Source of the DNA: CALKHT01 sp964511575
Lineage (GTDB): Bacteria > Planctomycetota > Phycisphaerae > Phycisphaerales > Phycisphaeraceae
Assembly (NCBI GenBank): GCA_964511575.1
Contig: CAZEFM010000002.1
Span: forward strand, 51,656-115,655
Length of the DNA stretch: 64,000 bases
Reading direction: 5' to 3'
The translations under genes were made by a program, and so were the position numbers. The notes beneath the pieces are model-generated. The model was not told the origin of the DNA. It searched no databases and saw nothing but the letters and a program-made list of their open reading frames with translations. Of this stretch, positions 17,438 through 25,648 are shown piece by piece (position 1 is the first letter of the stretch; every line of letters starts with the position of its first letter).

Positions 17438-19228
17438 TCACACCGCCTTGGGCGGTTTGGCGTGGGTCTGGACGCGGAGGCTCAGTTCGGTGAGTTGGGC
17501 GTCGTCGACCGGGGCCGGGGCTTCCATCATGAGGTCCGCGCCGTTCTGCGTCTTGGGGAAGGCGATCACGTCGCGGATGTTGGTCGTGTTCTCCAGATGC
17601 ATGATGATGCGGTCGAGCCCCAGCGCGATTCCGCCGTGCGGCGGCGCGCCGAAGCGCAGAGCGTCAAGCAGGAAGCCGAACTTTGCCTTCGCCGCTTCAT
17701 CGTCGATGCCCAGCAGGTTGAAGATGCGCTGCTGCACGTCCGGCCGATGAATTCGAATCGACCCACCCCCCAGTTCCGAGCCGTTGAGCACCAGGTCGTA
17801 TGCCTTGGACCGGACGGAAGCGGTGTCGCTTTCCAGCCGCTCCAGGTCCTCATCGTTGGGCGCGGTGAAGGGGTGGTGCAGGCTGTCCCATCGTTTCTGG
17901 TCGGGGTTCCATTCCAGTGCAGGGAAGTCGACGATCCAGAGCCACTTCCAATCGCCTTCCTTGATGAGCTTGAGGTCGCGCGCCAGTCGCACGCGCAGTT
18001 CACCGAGCACGCGATGCACCACAGCCGGCCGCTCGGCGACACCGAAGAAGAGGTAGTCGCCATCCTGCGCGCCGGTCTGGGCGATGAGGTCGGCGGCGAT
18101 GGGTTCGAGAAACTTGGCGATGCCGGTGGCGAACCTGCCGCCCTCCACCTTGGTCATGGGCAGCCCGCCCGCGCCGAACTGCTTGACCCACTCGGCGAGT
18201 TCATCGGTCTGCTTGCGGGTGAGCGCCACACCTTCGGGCAGGTCGCTGGCCGCCACGCGGATGCACTTGACCATGCCGCCCGCCTGCAGCGCACCGGTGA
18301 ACACCTTGAAGTCGGTTTTGCCCGCCAGTTCGCTCACATCCATGAGTTCCATGCCGAAGCGCATGTCCGGTCGATCGGAACCGAAACGGTTCATCGCCTC
18401 GGCGTAGCTCATGCGCTGGATGGGCGGCACCTCGACGTCGAGCACTTCCTTCCAGATGCGGCGAACCAGGCTTTCGATCACCTCGAGCACATCGTCCTGG
18501 TCGACGAAGCTCATCTCGACATCGAGCTGGGTGAATTCCGCCTGCCGATCGGCACGGGGGTCTTCATCGCGGAAGCAGCGGACAATCTGGAAATAGCGTT
18601 CCATGCCCGACACCATGAGGATCTGCTTGAAGAGCTGCGGGCTCTGCGGCAGGGCATAGAAGCTGCCGGGCTGGAGTCGGCTGGGCACGAGGAAGTCACG
18701 CGCGCCTTCGGGAGTCGAACGACAGAGGAACGGCGTTTCGATTTCGTAGAAGCCATGCTCCGCGAAGTGATCGCGCATGATCTTGGTGACACGGAAGCGC
18801 GTCTTGAGGATCTTCTGCATGCGCGGCCGACGCAGATCGATGTAGCGATAGCGCAGGCGGGTTTCCTCGCCGACCTTGTGGGCATCGTCGGGGGTGAAGG
18901 GCGGCGTCTGGGCCTTGTTGAGGATTTCCAAATCGCTGGCCTGCACCTCGATGGCGCCGGTGGCGAGGCGGGGGTTTTCCATGCCGGCTTCACGCTTGAC
19001 GCATTGACCGGTGACGGCGACGACGTCCTCGTGGCGCAGACGGTTGGCAAGTTCGTGGGCGGTTTTGTTCTCGGGGTGGAAAACGACCTGGGTGAGTCCT
19101 TCCCGGTCGCGCAGGTCGATGAAGATGACCCCGCCGTGATCGCGGTAGCTGTTGACCCAGCCGCAGAGGGTAACGGTCTGGCTTACGTGTTCGGGTCGCA
19201 GGTCGCCGCAGGAATGAGTGCGTTTCAT
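17438..19228 (-). CDS. aspS: Aspartyl-tRNA synthetase, likely non-discriminating
   Basis: 596 residues, class II bacterial type. An OB-fold anticodon domain is at the N-terminus, then the catalytic core with YRYIDLRRP, STPEGARDFLVPSR, motif 2 FRDEDPRADRQAEFTQLD, a GAD insertion domain in the middle and motif 3 GIALGLDRIIM. Residue 31 is His (RDHGGVIF) and the residue aligned to E. coli Lys83 is Gly82. Both are the residues reported for non-discriminating bacterial AspRS, which also charges tRNA-Asn and feeds GatCAB. The start ATG is followed by the usual MKRTHSCGDL. Confidence 0.95.
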   Translation of the reverse strand: MKRTHSCGDLRPEHVSQTVTLCGWVNSYRDHGGVIFIDLRDREGLTQVVFHPENKTAHELANRLRHEDVVAVTGQCVKREAGMENPRLATGAIEVQASDLEILNKAQTPPFTPDDAHKVGEETRLRYRYIDLRRPRMQKILKTRFRVTKIMRDHFAEHGFYEIETPFLCRSTPEGARDFLVPSRLQPGSFYALPQSPQLFKQILMVSGMERYFQIVRCFRDEDPRADRQAEFTQLDVEMSFVDQDDVLEVIESLVRRIWKEVLDVEVPPIQRMSYAEAMNRFGSDRPDMRFGMELMDVSELAGKTDFKVFTGALQAGGMVKCIRVAASDLPEGVALTRKQTDELAEWVKQFGAGGLPMTKVEGGRFATGIAKFLEPIAADLIAQTGAQDGDYLFFGVAERPAVVHRVLGELRVRLARDLKLIKEGDWKWLWIVDFPALEWNPDQKRWDSLHHPFTAPNDEDLERLESDTASVRSKAYDLVLNGSELGGGSIRIHRPDVQQRIFNLLGIDDEAAKAKFGFLLDALRFGAPPHGGIALGLDRIIMHLENTTNIRDVIAFPKTQNGADLMMEAPAPVDDAQLTELSLRVQTHAKPPKAV

Positions 19229-19500
19229 GTCAGGTCCAAAGCCGGAGGGATAATCGTTGATTCAATGGTCATTGAAAGAGGGCAGATGATATCAGTGGGG
19301 GGTGTTGCGCTCCACCGCAGAGAGCGGCGAGGAAATTGCGGATTTCGGATTGCCGTGGTGTGCTGACCACCTGTGCTGCGGACTGGCATCTGTCCTCTGC
19401 TCTCTGTTTTCTGGCTCGTGTCGTGTCACCCCCCCCGGTCAACCTGGTGTCGTGGGGTGTAAGGGGTTTGCATTTCACGGGTTCCGGCAATTTTTAAGGA

Positions 19501-19530
19501 TGTCACCCCCACGACAAAGGCGACATTTTT
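19501..19530. repeat. TGTC[A/G]CCC / GACAAAGRCGACATT interspersed motif, copy 1
   Basis: TGTCACCCCC (19501-19510) then GACAAAGGCGACATTTTT (19513-19530). The same two-part motif is at 48808-48837 with few differences. TGTC and GACA arms give partial dyad symmetry. A further TGTCACCCC begins at 19434. Confidence 0.5.
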
Positions 19531-19752
19531 GAGTGCGGATTTCGGATTGGGGAACGCCGAGTGCCAAACCTTTGACCTCTGGCTTCATAAGCATCGTCAA
19601 AACGTGGAGTTGGGCGCGAGGCGGTGAGGGAGAGGGGGCAGGGTGGGTTGACTATTGAATCATACCCGAATTTTTTGCGAAATCAATACGGGAAGAGTCT
19701 CCGGGGATTGCTATCCCCGGGCTTGAAGGGAGGGGGCGCGCGGGGGGACCGG

Positions 19753-19758
19753 TATAAT
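19753..19758 (+). promoter_or_regulatory. -10 hexamer TATAAT directly before start codon
   Basis: A perfect TATAAT ends 6 bases before ATG 19765, so transcription would be expected to begin at or beside the start codon (leaderless mRNA). The absence of a ribosome-binding site before 19765 agrees with this. Motif-based inference. Confidence 0.4.
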
Positions 19759-19764
19759 GCGGCG

Positions 19765-22700
19765 ATGATGCAACCTGTGGGTCGGCTGAGGCGATTGGGG
19801 GCGTTGCTCGCGGTGGTGTTTGCGACGACGCAGGTGGCGATGGGGGATTGGCCCGCGTACCGCGGGGATGCCGCGCGGAGCGGGGTGGCTGCGCAGCCGC
19901 TGCCGGTGTCGTTGCAGGAACAATGGACGTTTGCCGCATCGCAGCCGCCGCAGCCCGCCTGGCCCAAGCCCGCTCGTTCGAGCTACTGGCAGGAACTCAG
20001 TTCCATTGAGCCGCGTGTGGTCGATGATCACGCGTTCCATCCGGTCATCTCGGCCGATGCGGTCTACTTCGGCTCGTCGGCGGACGATCAGGTCTACTGC
20101 ATCGAGTTGGACACGGGCGAGGTGCGTTGGACGTTCTTCACTGATGGGCCGGTGCGTTATGCGCCGGTGCTTACGGAGGGGCGGCTGTACTTCGGCAGCG
20201 ACGATGGGTACGTGTACTGTGTGACGGCTGACGATGGGAACCTGGTGTGGCGACACCGGGTGGGCCCGGGCGATCGGATGATTCCGGGCAACGGTCGATT
20301 GATCAGCATCTGGCCGGTGCGCACGGGGCTGCTGGTGGACGGCGGGGTGGTGTATGCGACGGCGGGATTGTTTCCCTCGCAGGGGGTGTGGGCGTGCGCG
20401 TTGAACGCGGCGGACGGTGAGCCGGTGTGGAAGCATGAACTGGGCGACTACTCGCCTCAGGGGTACATGCTGGCGTCTCGGGAGAATCTGATTCTGCCGA
20501 CGGGGCGGAGCAACCCGATCGCGATCAGCCGTGCGACGGGCGAGGTGGTGAAGTCATACAACGGGGTGGGCGGCACGTTTGCGCTTTTGATGGACGATGT
20601 GCTGGTGGCGGGGCGAGGCAACGATGGTTCGCTGGCGGTGAGCGATGTGGCATCGCGCGAACGGCTCGTCAATTTCGCCGGCAGGCAGATGGTGGTGACG
20701 GCGGATCGGTCATACCTGCAATCGGACACGCATCTCATCGCGATCGATCGCAAGCAGCACGTTGCGCTGGTCAGGCGGAAGCTGCAACTCGAACGCGAAC
20801 ACAAGCAGATTCAGGAACAACTGAAGAAGGTGCAGGGCGACGCGGCCCGGCCGTTGCGGTCGCGGTTGCTGGAAGTGGCGAAGTCGCTGGATGAAACGCA
20901 GCAGGGCATTGCGGCGTGCGAGTTGTGGAAGATCGACAACACGCATCACGATGCGATGGCGCTCGTGGGGGATGTGGTGGTTGTGGGCGGTGCGAACGTC
21001 GTGAAGGCGTTCGATGTGAAGGATGGGAAAAAGCGGTGGCAGGCGGCGATCGACGGACGGGGGCTGGGACTCGCGGCGGCGCACGGGCGGCTGATCGTGA
21101 CGACGGATACGGGGCGGGTGTACTGCTTTGGCGAGGGGGCGGCGAAGCCGAAGAAGCATCGAACGATCGGGCTCGTCGGATCGGCTGACGACCGCCTCCC
21201 GGGCAAACCGTGGATGTCCGATGAACATGCCGCGTTCGCCAAACGGGTGGTGAATGGAGCAGCGAGCCGAAAGGGGTACTGCCTGGTGCTCAATGCCGGC
21301 GCATCAGCGTTTGCGTTGGCATTGGCGGAACAGACCGACTGGCAGATCGTGGTGGTGGATCGCCGGGCGGAGCATGTGGCGGCGTTGCGGGAGGCGTTGG
21401 CATCGACGGGGTTGTACGGGCGTCGGATTGCCGTGCACCACGTGACGGGTGATTCGCTCCCGATGACGGATTATTTCGCGAACGTGATCGTGATGAACCC
21501 GACGGCGAGAGCGGATCGGAATCCGTGGCCCGACGCGGAGGTGCAGCGGGTGCTTCGGCCGAGCGGGGGGATGGCGTGGCTTGCGATGGATGGCGAGCCG
21601 ATCGTGCGGGGGCCGTTGGATGGGGCGGGCACGTGGGACCACATGTATGGTTCGACGGCGAACACCTCGTTCAGCGCGGACGAGCACATTGCGGGGCGGC
21701 TGCAGTTGCAGTGGTTTGGCGGTCCCGGGCCGAACCGGATGGTTGATCGTCACCTGCGTGGTCCGCCGCCGCTGGCAGTGGATGGCAGGCTGATCGTGAT
21801 GGGCGAGAACGCGATGGTGGGGGTGGATGCATACAACGGGACGACGCTGTGGGAGATCGACCTGCCAAAGAGTCAGCGTTATTCGATGCCTTACGATGCG
21901 GGGTACGTGACGGCGACGGCGGAGCACGTGTACATCGCGGTGAACGGCGAGGCGTGGACGCTGGACATCACCAGCGGGGAGAAGCGGCAGGCGATCGGCG
22001 TGCCGGGGCCGGCGGGGAATCACTGGGGGTACATGGCGTTCAGCAACGGATGTCTTGTCGGCACGGCACAGAAGCCCACAGCCGCGCGCACCGAGCCGAG
22101 CCGGGGCATGATCGATCAGGACTATCGCAGCAGGCAGGGGCTGGTGACGAGCGACATGGTGTTTCGCCTCGACCCGACGGACAGCACAACGTTGTGGACG
22201 TGGAGTCGGGGCGCGATCATCAACCCGACGATCACGCAGGCGGACGGCAAGCTGTTTTTCCTGGAAAGCCGTAACGCCGAAGCGCGGAATCACGCGACGG
22301 GCCGCATTCCGCTGGAAACGCTGGCGAAGGGTGATCTGTACCTGGTGTGCCTGGAGGTGGCGACGGGGGAACATCTGTGGGAGCGCAAGCTGGACATGAC
22401 GATGTGCAACAACATCGTCTACCTGGCGCACAGCGCTGACCGGCTGGTGCTGGCGGGGACGCGCGATCTGGACGATGCGCGGGCGACGTATCATGTGCGG
22501 GTGCTCAGTGCGGCTAACGGGGAGGAGATCTGGCGGGTGGAGCATCCCGGGCGGCGCGGCGACCTCTATCACGGCGAGCAGGTGCAGCACCCGGTGGTGA
22601 TGGGCGACATTCTCGTGAGCGAGCCTTACCTGTACGACTTCGCCACGGGCAAGCCGCTGAACATCGACGGCGGGGATGCGGCGTGGACGTTCGCGCGACC

Positions 22701-22953
22701 GGGGCACAGTTGCGGCACGATGACGGCGGCGGGGCAGCGTCTGTTCTTCCGTGCCAACAACCCGACGATGCTCGACCTGAGCGATGCGGCACGCGGGGCA
22801 AATCGGTTCACACGGCTGGCGCCGACACGCACGGGCTGCTGGATCAACGTGCTGCCGGCACTGGGACTGGTGATCATCCCCGAAGCAAGCGCGGGGTGCG
22901 TGTGCCACTATTCGCTGCAGACATCGATGGCGTTCCTGCCGGTGAGGGAGTGA
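19765..22953 (+). CDS. Exported PQQ-like beta-propeller protein with internal methyltransferase-like domain
   Basis: 1062 residues from ATG 19765. A signal peptide covers about 1-27 (ending VAMG|DW). N-terminal and C-terminal parts are PQQ/BamB-type propeller repeats (DTGEVRWTF, DGNLVWRHRV, DGKKRWQAA, NGTTLWEIDL, TGEHLWERKL). A charged helical insert lies around 335-375 (LEREHKQIQEQLKKV). Between the two propeller parts, at about 500-620, is a Rossmann-like segment: VLNAGASAFALALA in place of the SAM glycine loop, IVVVDRRAEHV with the strand-2 acidic residue, DSLPMTDYFANVIVMNP and VLRPSGGMAWLA. This resembles class I methyltransferases although the glycine motif is weak. Such fusions are seen in planctomycetes; the function is unknown. 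Confidence 0.82.
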   Translation: MMQPVGRLRRLGALLAVVFATTQVAMGDWPAYRGDAARSGVAAQPLPVSLQEQWTFAASQPPQPAWPKPARSSYWQELSSIEPRVVDDHAFHPVISADAVYFGSSADDQVYCIELDTGEVRWTFFTDGPVRYAPVLTEGRLYFGSDDGYVYCVTADDGNLVWRHRVGPGDRMIPGNGRLISIWPVRTGLLVDGGVVYATAGLFPSQGVWACALNAADGEPVWKHELGDYSPQGYMLASRENLILPTGRSNPIAISRATGEVVKSYNGVGGTFALLMDDVLVAGRGNDGSLAVSDVASRERLVNFAGRQMVVTADRSYLQSDTHLIAIDRKQHVALVRRKLQLEREHKQIQEQLKKVQGDAARPLRSRLLEVAKSLDETQQGIAACELWKIDNTHHDAMALVGDVVVVGGANVVKAFDVKDGKKRWQAAIDGRGLGLAAAHGRLIVTTDTGRVYCFGEGAAKPKKHRTIGLVGSADDRLPGKPWMSDEHAAFAKRVVNGAASRKGYCLVLNAGASAFALALAEQTDWQIVVVDRRAEHVAALREALASTGLYGRRIAVHHVTGDSLPMTDYFANVIVMNPTARADRNPWPDAEVQRVLRPSGGMAWLAMDGEPIVRGPLDGAGTWDHMYGSTANTSFSADEHIAGRLQLQWFGGPGPNRMVDRHLRGPPPLAVDGRLIVMGENAMVGVDAYNGTTLWEIDLPKSQRYSMPYDAGYVTATAEHVYIAVNGEAWTLDITSGEKRQAIGVPGPAGNHWGYMAFSNGCLVGTAQKPTAARTEPSRGMIDQDYRSRQGLVTSDMVFRLDPTDSTTLWTWSRGAIINPTITQADGKLFFLESRNAEARNHATGRIPLETLAKGDLYLVCLEVATGEHLWERKLDMTMCNNIVYLAHSADRLVLAGTRDLDDARATYHVRVLSAANGEEIWRVEHPGRRGDLYHGEQVQHPVVMGDILVSEPYLYDFATGKPLNIDGGDAAWTFARPGHSCGTMTAAGQRLFFRANNPTMLDLSDAARGANRFTRLAPTRTGCWINVLPALGLVIIPEASAGCVCHYSLQTSMAFLPVRE

Positions 22954-22960
22954 GTTTTTT

Positions 22961-23120
22961 AGCCACAGATGAACGCCGATGGACACGGATGAAGGCAAAG
23001 AGAAGAAGGGGAGAAGGGGAACAAATCTCGGTGAACGGGAAACAAGTGATAGCAGTGTGTTGGAGGGGTTCCTGTCATACACACTATGATGCATCCGTGT
23101 TCATCGGTGTTTATCTGTGA
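22961..23120. repeat. AGCCACAGATGAA inverted-repeat element, copy A
   Basis: Left arm 22961-22996 begins AGCCACAGATGAACGCCGAT; right arm 23091-23120 (GCATCCGTGTTCATCGGTG..) is its imperfect reverse complement. The middle (22997-23090) is unrelated to copy B and includes a purine-rich stretch. The element fills the whole gap between the PQQ-propeller gene and ribE. A second copy is at 44809-44955. Confidence 0.65.
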
Positions 23121-23144
23121 CCAACTTGTATTTGAAGGATCAGC

Positions 23145-23822
23145 ATGTTTACTGGGATTGTGCAGGCGAAGGGTCGTTTGGCGGAGATGCGCGAGGAGGC
23201 GTTCGGCAGACGGGTGGTGGTGGACCGGGCCGATTGGAAGCCGGCGTATGGCGGGGAGCCGCGGCATGGGGATTCGATCTGCATCAGCGGCGTGTGCCTG
23301 ACGGTGGTGGAAGTGACGGCGACGACGCTGCACTTCGATGTCATCGCGGAAACGCTCGCCAAGAGTAAGCTGGGCGATCTGCAGGTTGGCGATGCGGTGA
23401 ACCTGGAGCCGGCGGTGACGCCCAGTCAGCCGTTGGGCGGGCACTTCATGCAGGGGCACGTGGATGGCGTGGGCGTCATCACGAAAGTGCAGCGCGAGGC
23501 GGAGGAGTGTCGCCTGACGATCGAGCCCCCCGCTGAACTGATGGACTCCATCGTGTCCAAGGGTTCCATCGCGATCGATGGCGTGAGCCTCACCATTGCC
23601 TCGGTTGGGGAGTCGACATTTGAGGTGGCGTTGATTCCGACGACGCTGGAACTCACCACGCTGGGCGATGCGAAGGAAGGGGACCGCGTCAATCTTGAAG
23701 CCGATGTGCTGAGCAAAACAGTGGTGAACTTCCTGCGCAGGCAGAAGTCAGGGCGCGAAACCGTGACGTATCAGACGCTCGTTGATGCGGGGTTCATTGA
23801 TGCGGCGGCAGGCGGCACGTGA
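23145..23822 (+). CDS. ribE: Riboflavin synthase, alpha chain
   Basis: Converts two 6,7-dimethyl-8-ribityllumazine molecules to riboflavin. 225 residues. The N-terminal MFTGIVQ is diagnostic. Two lumazine-binding repeats are visible: first GDSICISGVCLTVVEV, second GSIAIDGVSLTIASV, with GGHFMQGHVDGVG between them. No other rib gene or FMN riboswitch is adjacent; the upstream gap is occupied by the repeat element. Confidence 0.95.
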   Translation: MFTGIVQAKGRLAEMREEAFGRRVVVDRADWKPAYGGEPRHGDSICISGVCLTVVEVTATTLHFDVIAETLAKSKLGDLQVGDAVNLEPAVTPSQPLGGHFMQGHVDGVGVITKVQREAEECRLTIEPPAELMDSIVSKGSIAIDGVSLTIASVGESTFEVALIPTTLELTTLGDAKEGDRVNLEADVLSKTVVNFLRRQKSGRETVTYQTLVDAGFIDAAAGGT

Positions 23823-23830
23823 AAAGCACA

Positions 23831-25069
23831 TCAGGAAGCGAGGGCAGCGTGCTGATGGTCGACATCAATCGCCGTGGCGGCACCCGCCTGCAGGAGCAGC
23901 GCGGTCATGTCGTCGTCCTGGTGCAGTGACCCGAGCTGCTGGTCGAGTTGGTGGCTGAGCCGTTCGATCGTCTGATCGATCGGCCCGTGCGCCAGCATCT
24001 TGAGTTGATCCATGTATTCGAGCTTGCTCGATGGATCGAAGGCGACTTCGAAGCCGTCGCTGTAAAGCAGCAGCCTGTCGCCCGGGGTGAGCTGCAGCTT
24101 CATGAGTTCGAACTTTTCCTCGGGAAACACGCCCAGGAGCGCGCCCTGCGCTTCCAGAAGCTGCGTCGAACCATCAACGCCGAGCAGCATGGGGTAGGGG
24201 TGCCCGGCACGGGCGAAGGTCAGTTCGAGCGTTCTGCAGTTGATCACGCCGTAGCACGCGGTGGCGAACCGCACCTTGCCGGACTGCTGGGCGCACATGT
24301 CGCTGTTGAGGCGTTGGAGCGCCTGGTCGGGCGAAATGAGCGTGTAGTGGTTGGGCACATCGGCGCTGATCTGCTTGGTTTGCAGCGATCGCTTGATGTA
24401 CATGGTGAGCAGCGCCGCCGGCACGCCGTGCCCCACCGCATCGGCGAGGAAGAAGGCGACGTGGTCCTCATCGAGCCGTTCGACATCGTAGATGTCGCCG
24501 CTGACGTATCCCGCCGGGCGAAAGAGCACGCGGAACTCGACCTGCCCCACGTGCGGCAGTTTTCGCGGCAGAAACTCCGATTGCAGTTGCGCCGCCAGCC
24601 GCAGTTCCTCGTCCATCGACTCGATCTGGCCGCACAGCCCGCCCTGTTGCTTGCGCAGCAGCTTGAGTTCGAGCTGCATGGCCTGCATCGCGTCGATCTG
24701 ACTCCACAACGCGCGAAGCATGGCACAAAGGATGGCGGGCGGCGCATCGGCGGGGCCGATAATCACGCCGTCGTGATACACCGTGCCGGCCGACCCCTTC
24801 TGCCCGGCACGGGTCAGCACCGTGGGCACGTGTCGGTCCTGTAACTGTTCAATGGCGGCGTAAAGGCCGGTCTGTGCCTCGGAAGCGACCTGCACCCATG
24901 CCACGCCCACCTGATCGAGCATCGCGCCGTCAGGCTGCAGATCATCGAACGTCATGGAAACGAGCTTCGGCCGATCATCGCCGTCCCAATGCGCCAACAC
25001 GGCATCCACCAGCGACTCATGAGCCACGGGCAGCGTCGGTGCGATCAGAGCCAGTGTTCTTCCCCGCAT
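23831..25069 (-). CDS. SpoIIE/RsbU-type PP2C serine phosphatase
   Basis: 412 residues. The N-terminal 130 residues form a small alpha/beta domain (LALIAPTLPV, KLVSMTFDDLQPDG, VPTVLTRAG) like a degenerate receiver domain without a clear phospho-Asp. A coiled-coil-like segment follows (LELKLLRKQQGG...ESMDEELRLAAQLQSEFLP). The phosphatase domain has GYVSGDIYDV with the metal-binding Asp, LADAVGHGVPAALLT, YSDGFEVAF and the terminal DDDMTALLL. This class dephosphorylates anti-anti-sigma factors or similar partners; no partner is adjacent. Confidence 0.88.
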   Translation of the reverse strand: MRGRTLALIAPTLPVAHESLVDAVLAHWDGDDRPKLVSMTFDDLQPDGAMLDQVGVAWVQVASEAQTGLYAAIEQLQDRHVPTVLTRAGQKGSAGTVYHDGVIIGPADAPPAILCAMLRALWSQIDAMQAMQLELKLLRKQQGGLCGQIESMDEELRLAAQLQSEFLPRKLPHVGQVEFRVLFRPAGYVSGDIYDVERLDEDHVAFFLADAVGHGVPAALLTMYIKRSLQTKQISADVPNHYTLISPDQALQRLNSDMCAQQSGKVRFATACYGVINCRTLELTFARAGHPYPMLLGVDGSTQLLEAQGALLGVFPEEKFELMKLQLTPGDRLLLYSDGFEVAFDPSSKLEYMDQLKMLAHGPIDQTIERLSHQLDQQLGSLHQDDDMTALLLQAGAATAIDVDHQHAALAS

Positions 25070-25129
25070 GCGATGAAGCCGTATGAATAACAGTGGACGC
25101 GCGAAACGTACCTTGTTGGCTTCATCGAC

Positions 25130-25648
25130 TTACTGAGCTCGCGCCTTGAGGGCATCGAAGGGCAGTTCGATACGGTCGCCGCGCTGCAGTTTGAGCTGGT
25201 CGAGGGTGCCGCCCGCCAGTTCGATGGCGAACTGGGCGTACCCGTGGCTGGCGTAATAACGTGCCGGGTTGGCCCGCGTTTCCGGCGGCTCCACCTTCAT
25301 GCGATGGGTCGACAGCACCTCGCCCCGCGGCCCCAGAAAAATCAGGTCGATCGGCACGAGGCAATCGCGCATGACGAACGACGTTTGCCGTGGCATGGGA
25401 AAGACGAAGAGCATCCCGCCGTCCGCCGCAATGTGATCGCGATGGCCAAGTCCCAGGTAGCGTGCATCATCGTCGAGCGCCAACTCAAGGTTGAACGTTC
25501 TGCCGTTGATGGTCACGCGCAGTGTCTCACCATCGGTGTTGGCGGCCGACTGCGCGCTGCAGCCGACAAGCGACGCGATCAACAGCAACACAGCCCAGTA
25601 TCCGCAGCGCAGTGTCCAGCACGCAACGGTCAACTCCTCAACAGCCAT
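25130..25648 (-). CDS. DUF192 lipoprotein
   Basis: 172 residues. A hydrophobic signal ends in the lipobox SLVGC (Cys30). The DUF192 domain follows with YLGLGHRDHIAADGGMLFVF, then FVMRDCLVPIDLIFL and QFAIELAGGTLDQL. Its function is not established; other DUF192 proteins are small periplasmic beta-barrels. Its start lies inside the end of gluQ (19-base overlap), so it is probably translated from the same mRNA. Confidence 0.88.
   Translation of the reverse strand: MAVEELTVACWTLRCGYWAVLLLIASLVGCSAQSAANTDGETLRVTINGRTFNLELALDDDARYLGLGHRDHIAADGGMLFVFPMPRQTSFVMRDCLVPIDLIFLGPRGEVLSTHRMKVEPPETRANPARYYASHGYAQFAIELAGGTLDQLKLQRGDRIELPFDALKARAQ

Larger units (their letters stand above)
19229..19764. other. 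Intergenic region with short repeats, no gene seen
   Basis: 536 bases between aspS and the PQQ-propeller gene. It holds a 16-base exact direct repeat TGCGGATTTCGGATTG at 19337-19352 and 19534-19549, and TGTCACCCC-type motifs at 19434 and 19501, the second followed by GACAAAGGCGACATTTTT (19513-19530). The same motif group recurs at 48726-49008. No open frame here has coding character. Confidence 0.5.

Noticed and set aside
22954..23144. Possible FMN riboswitch before ribE
   Set aside because: The gap is filled by the AGCCACAGATGAA repeat element. No RFN-type conserved segments were seen.
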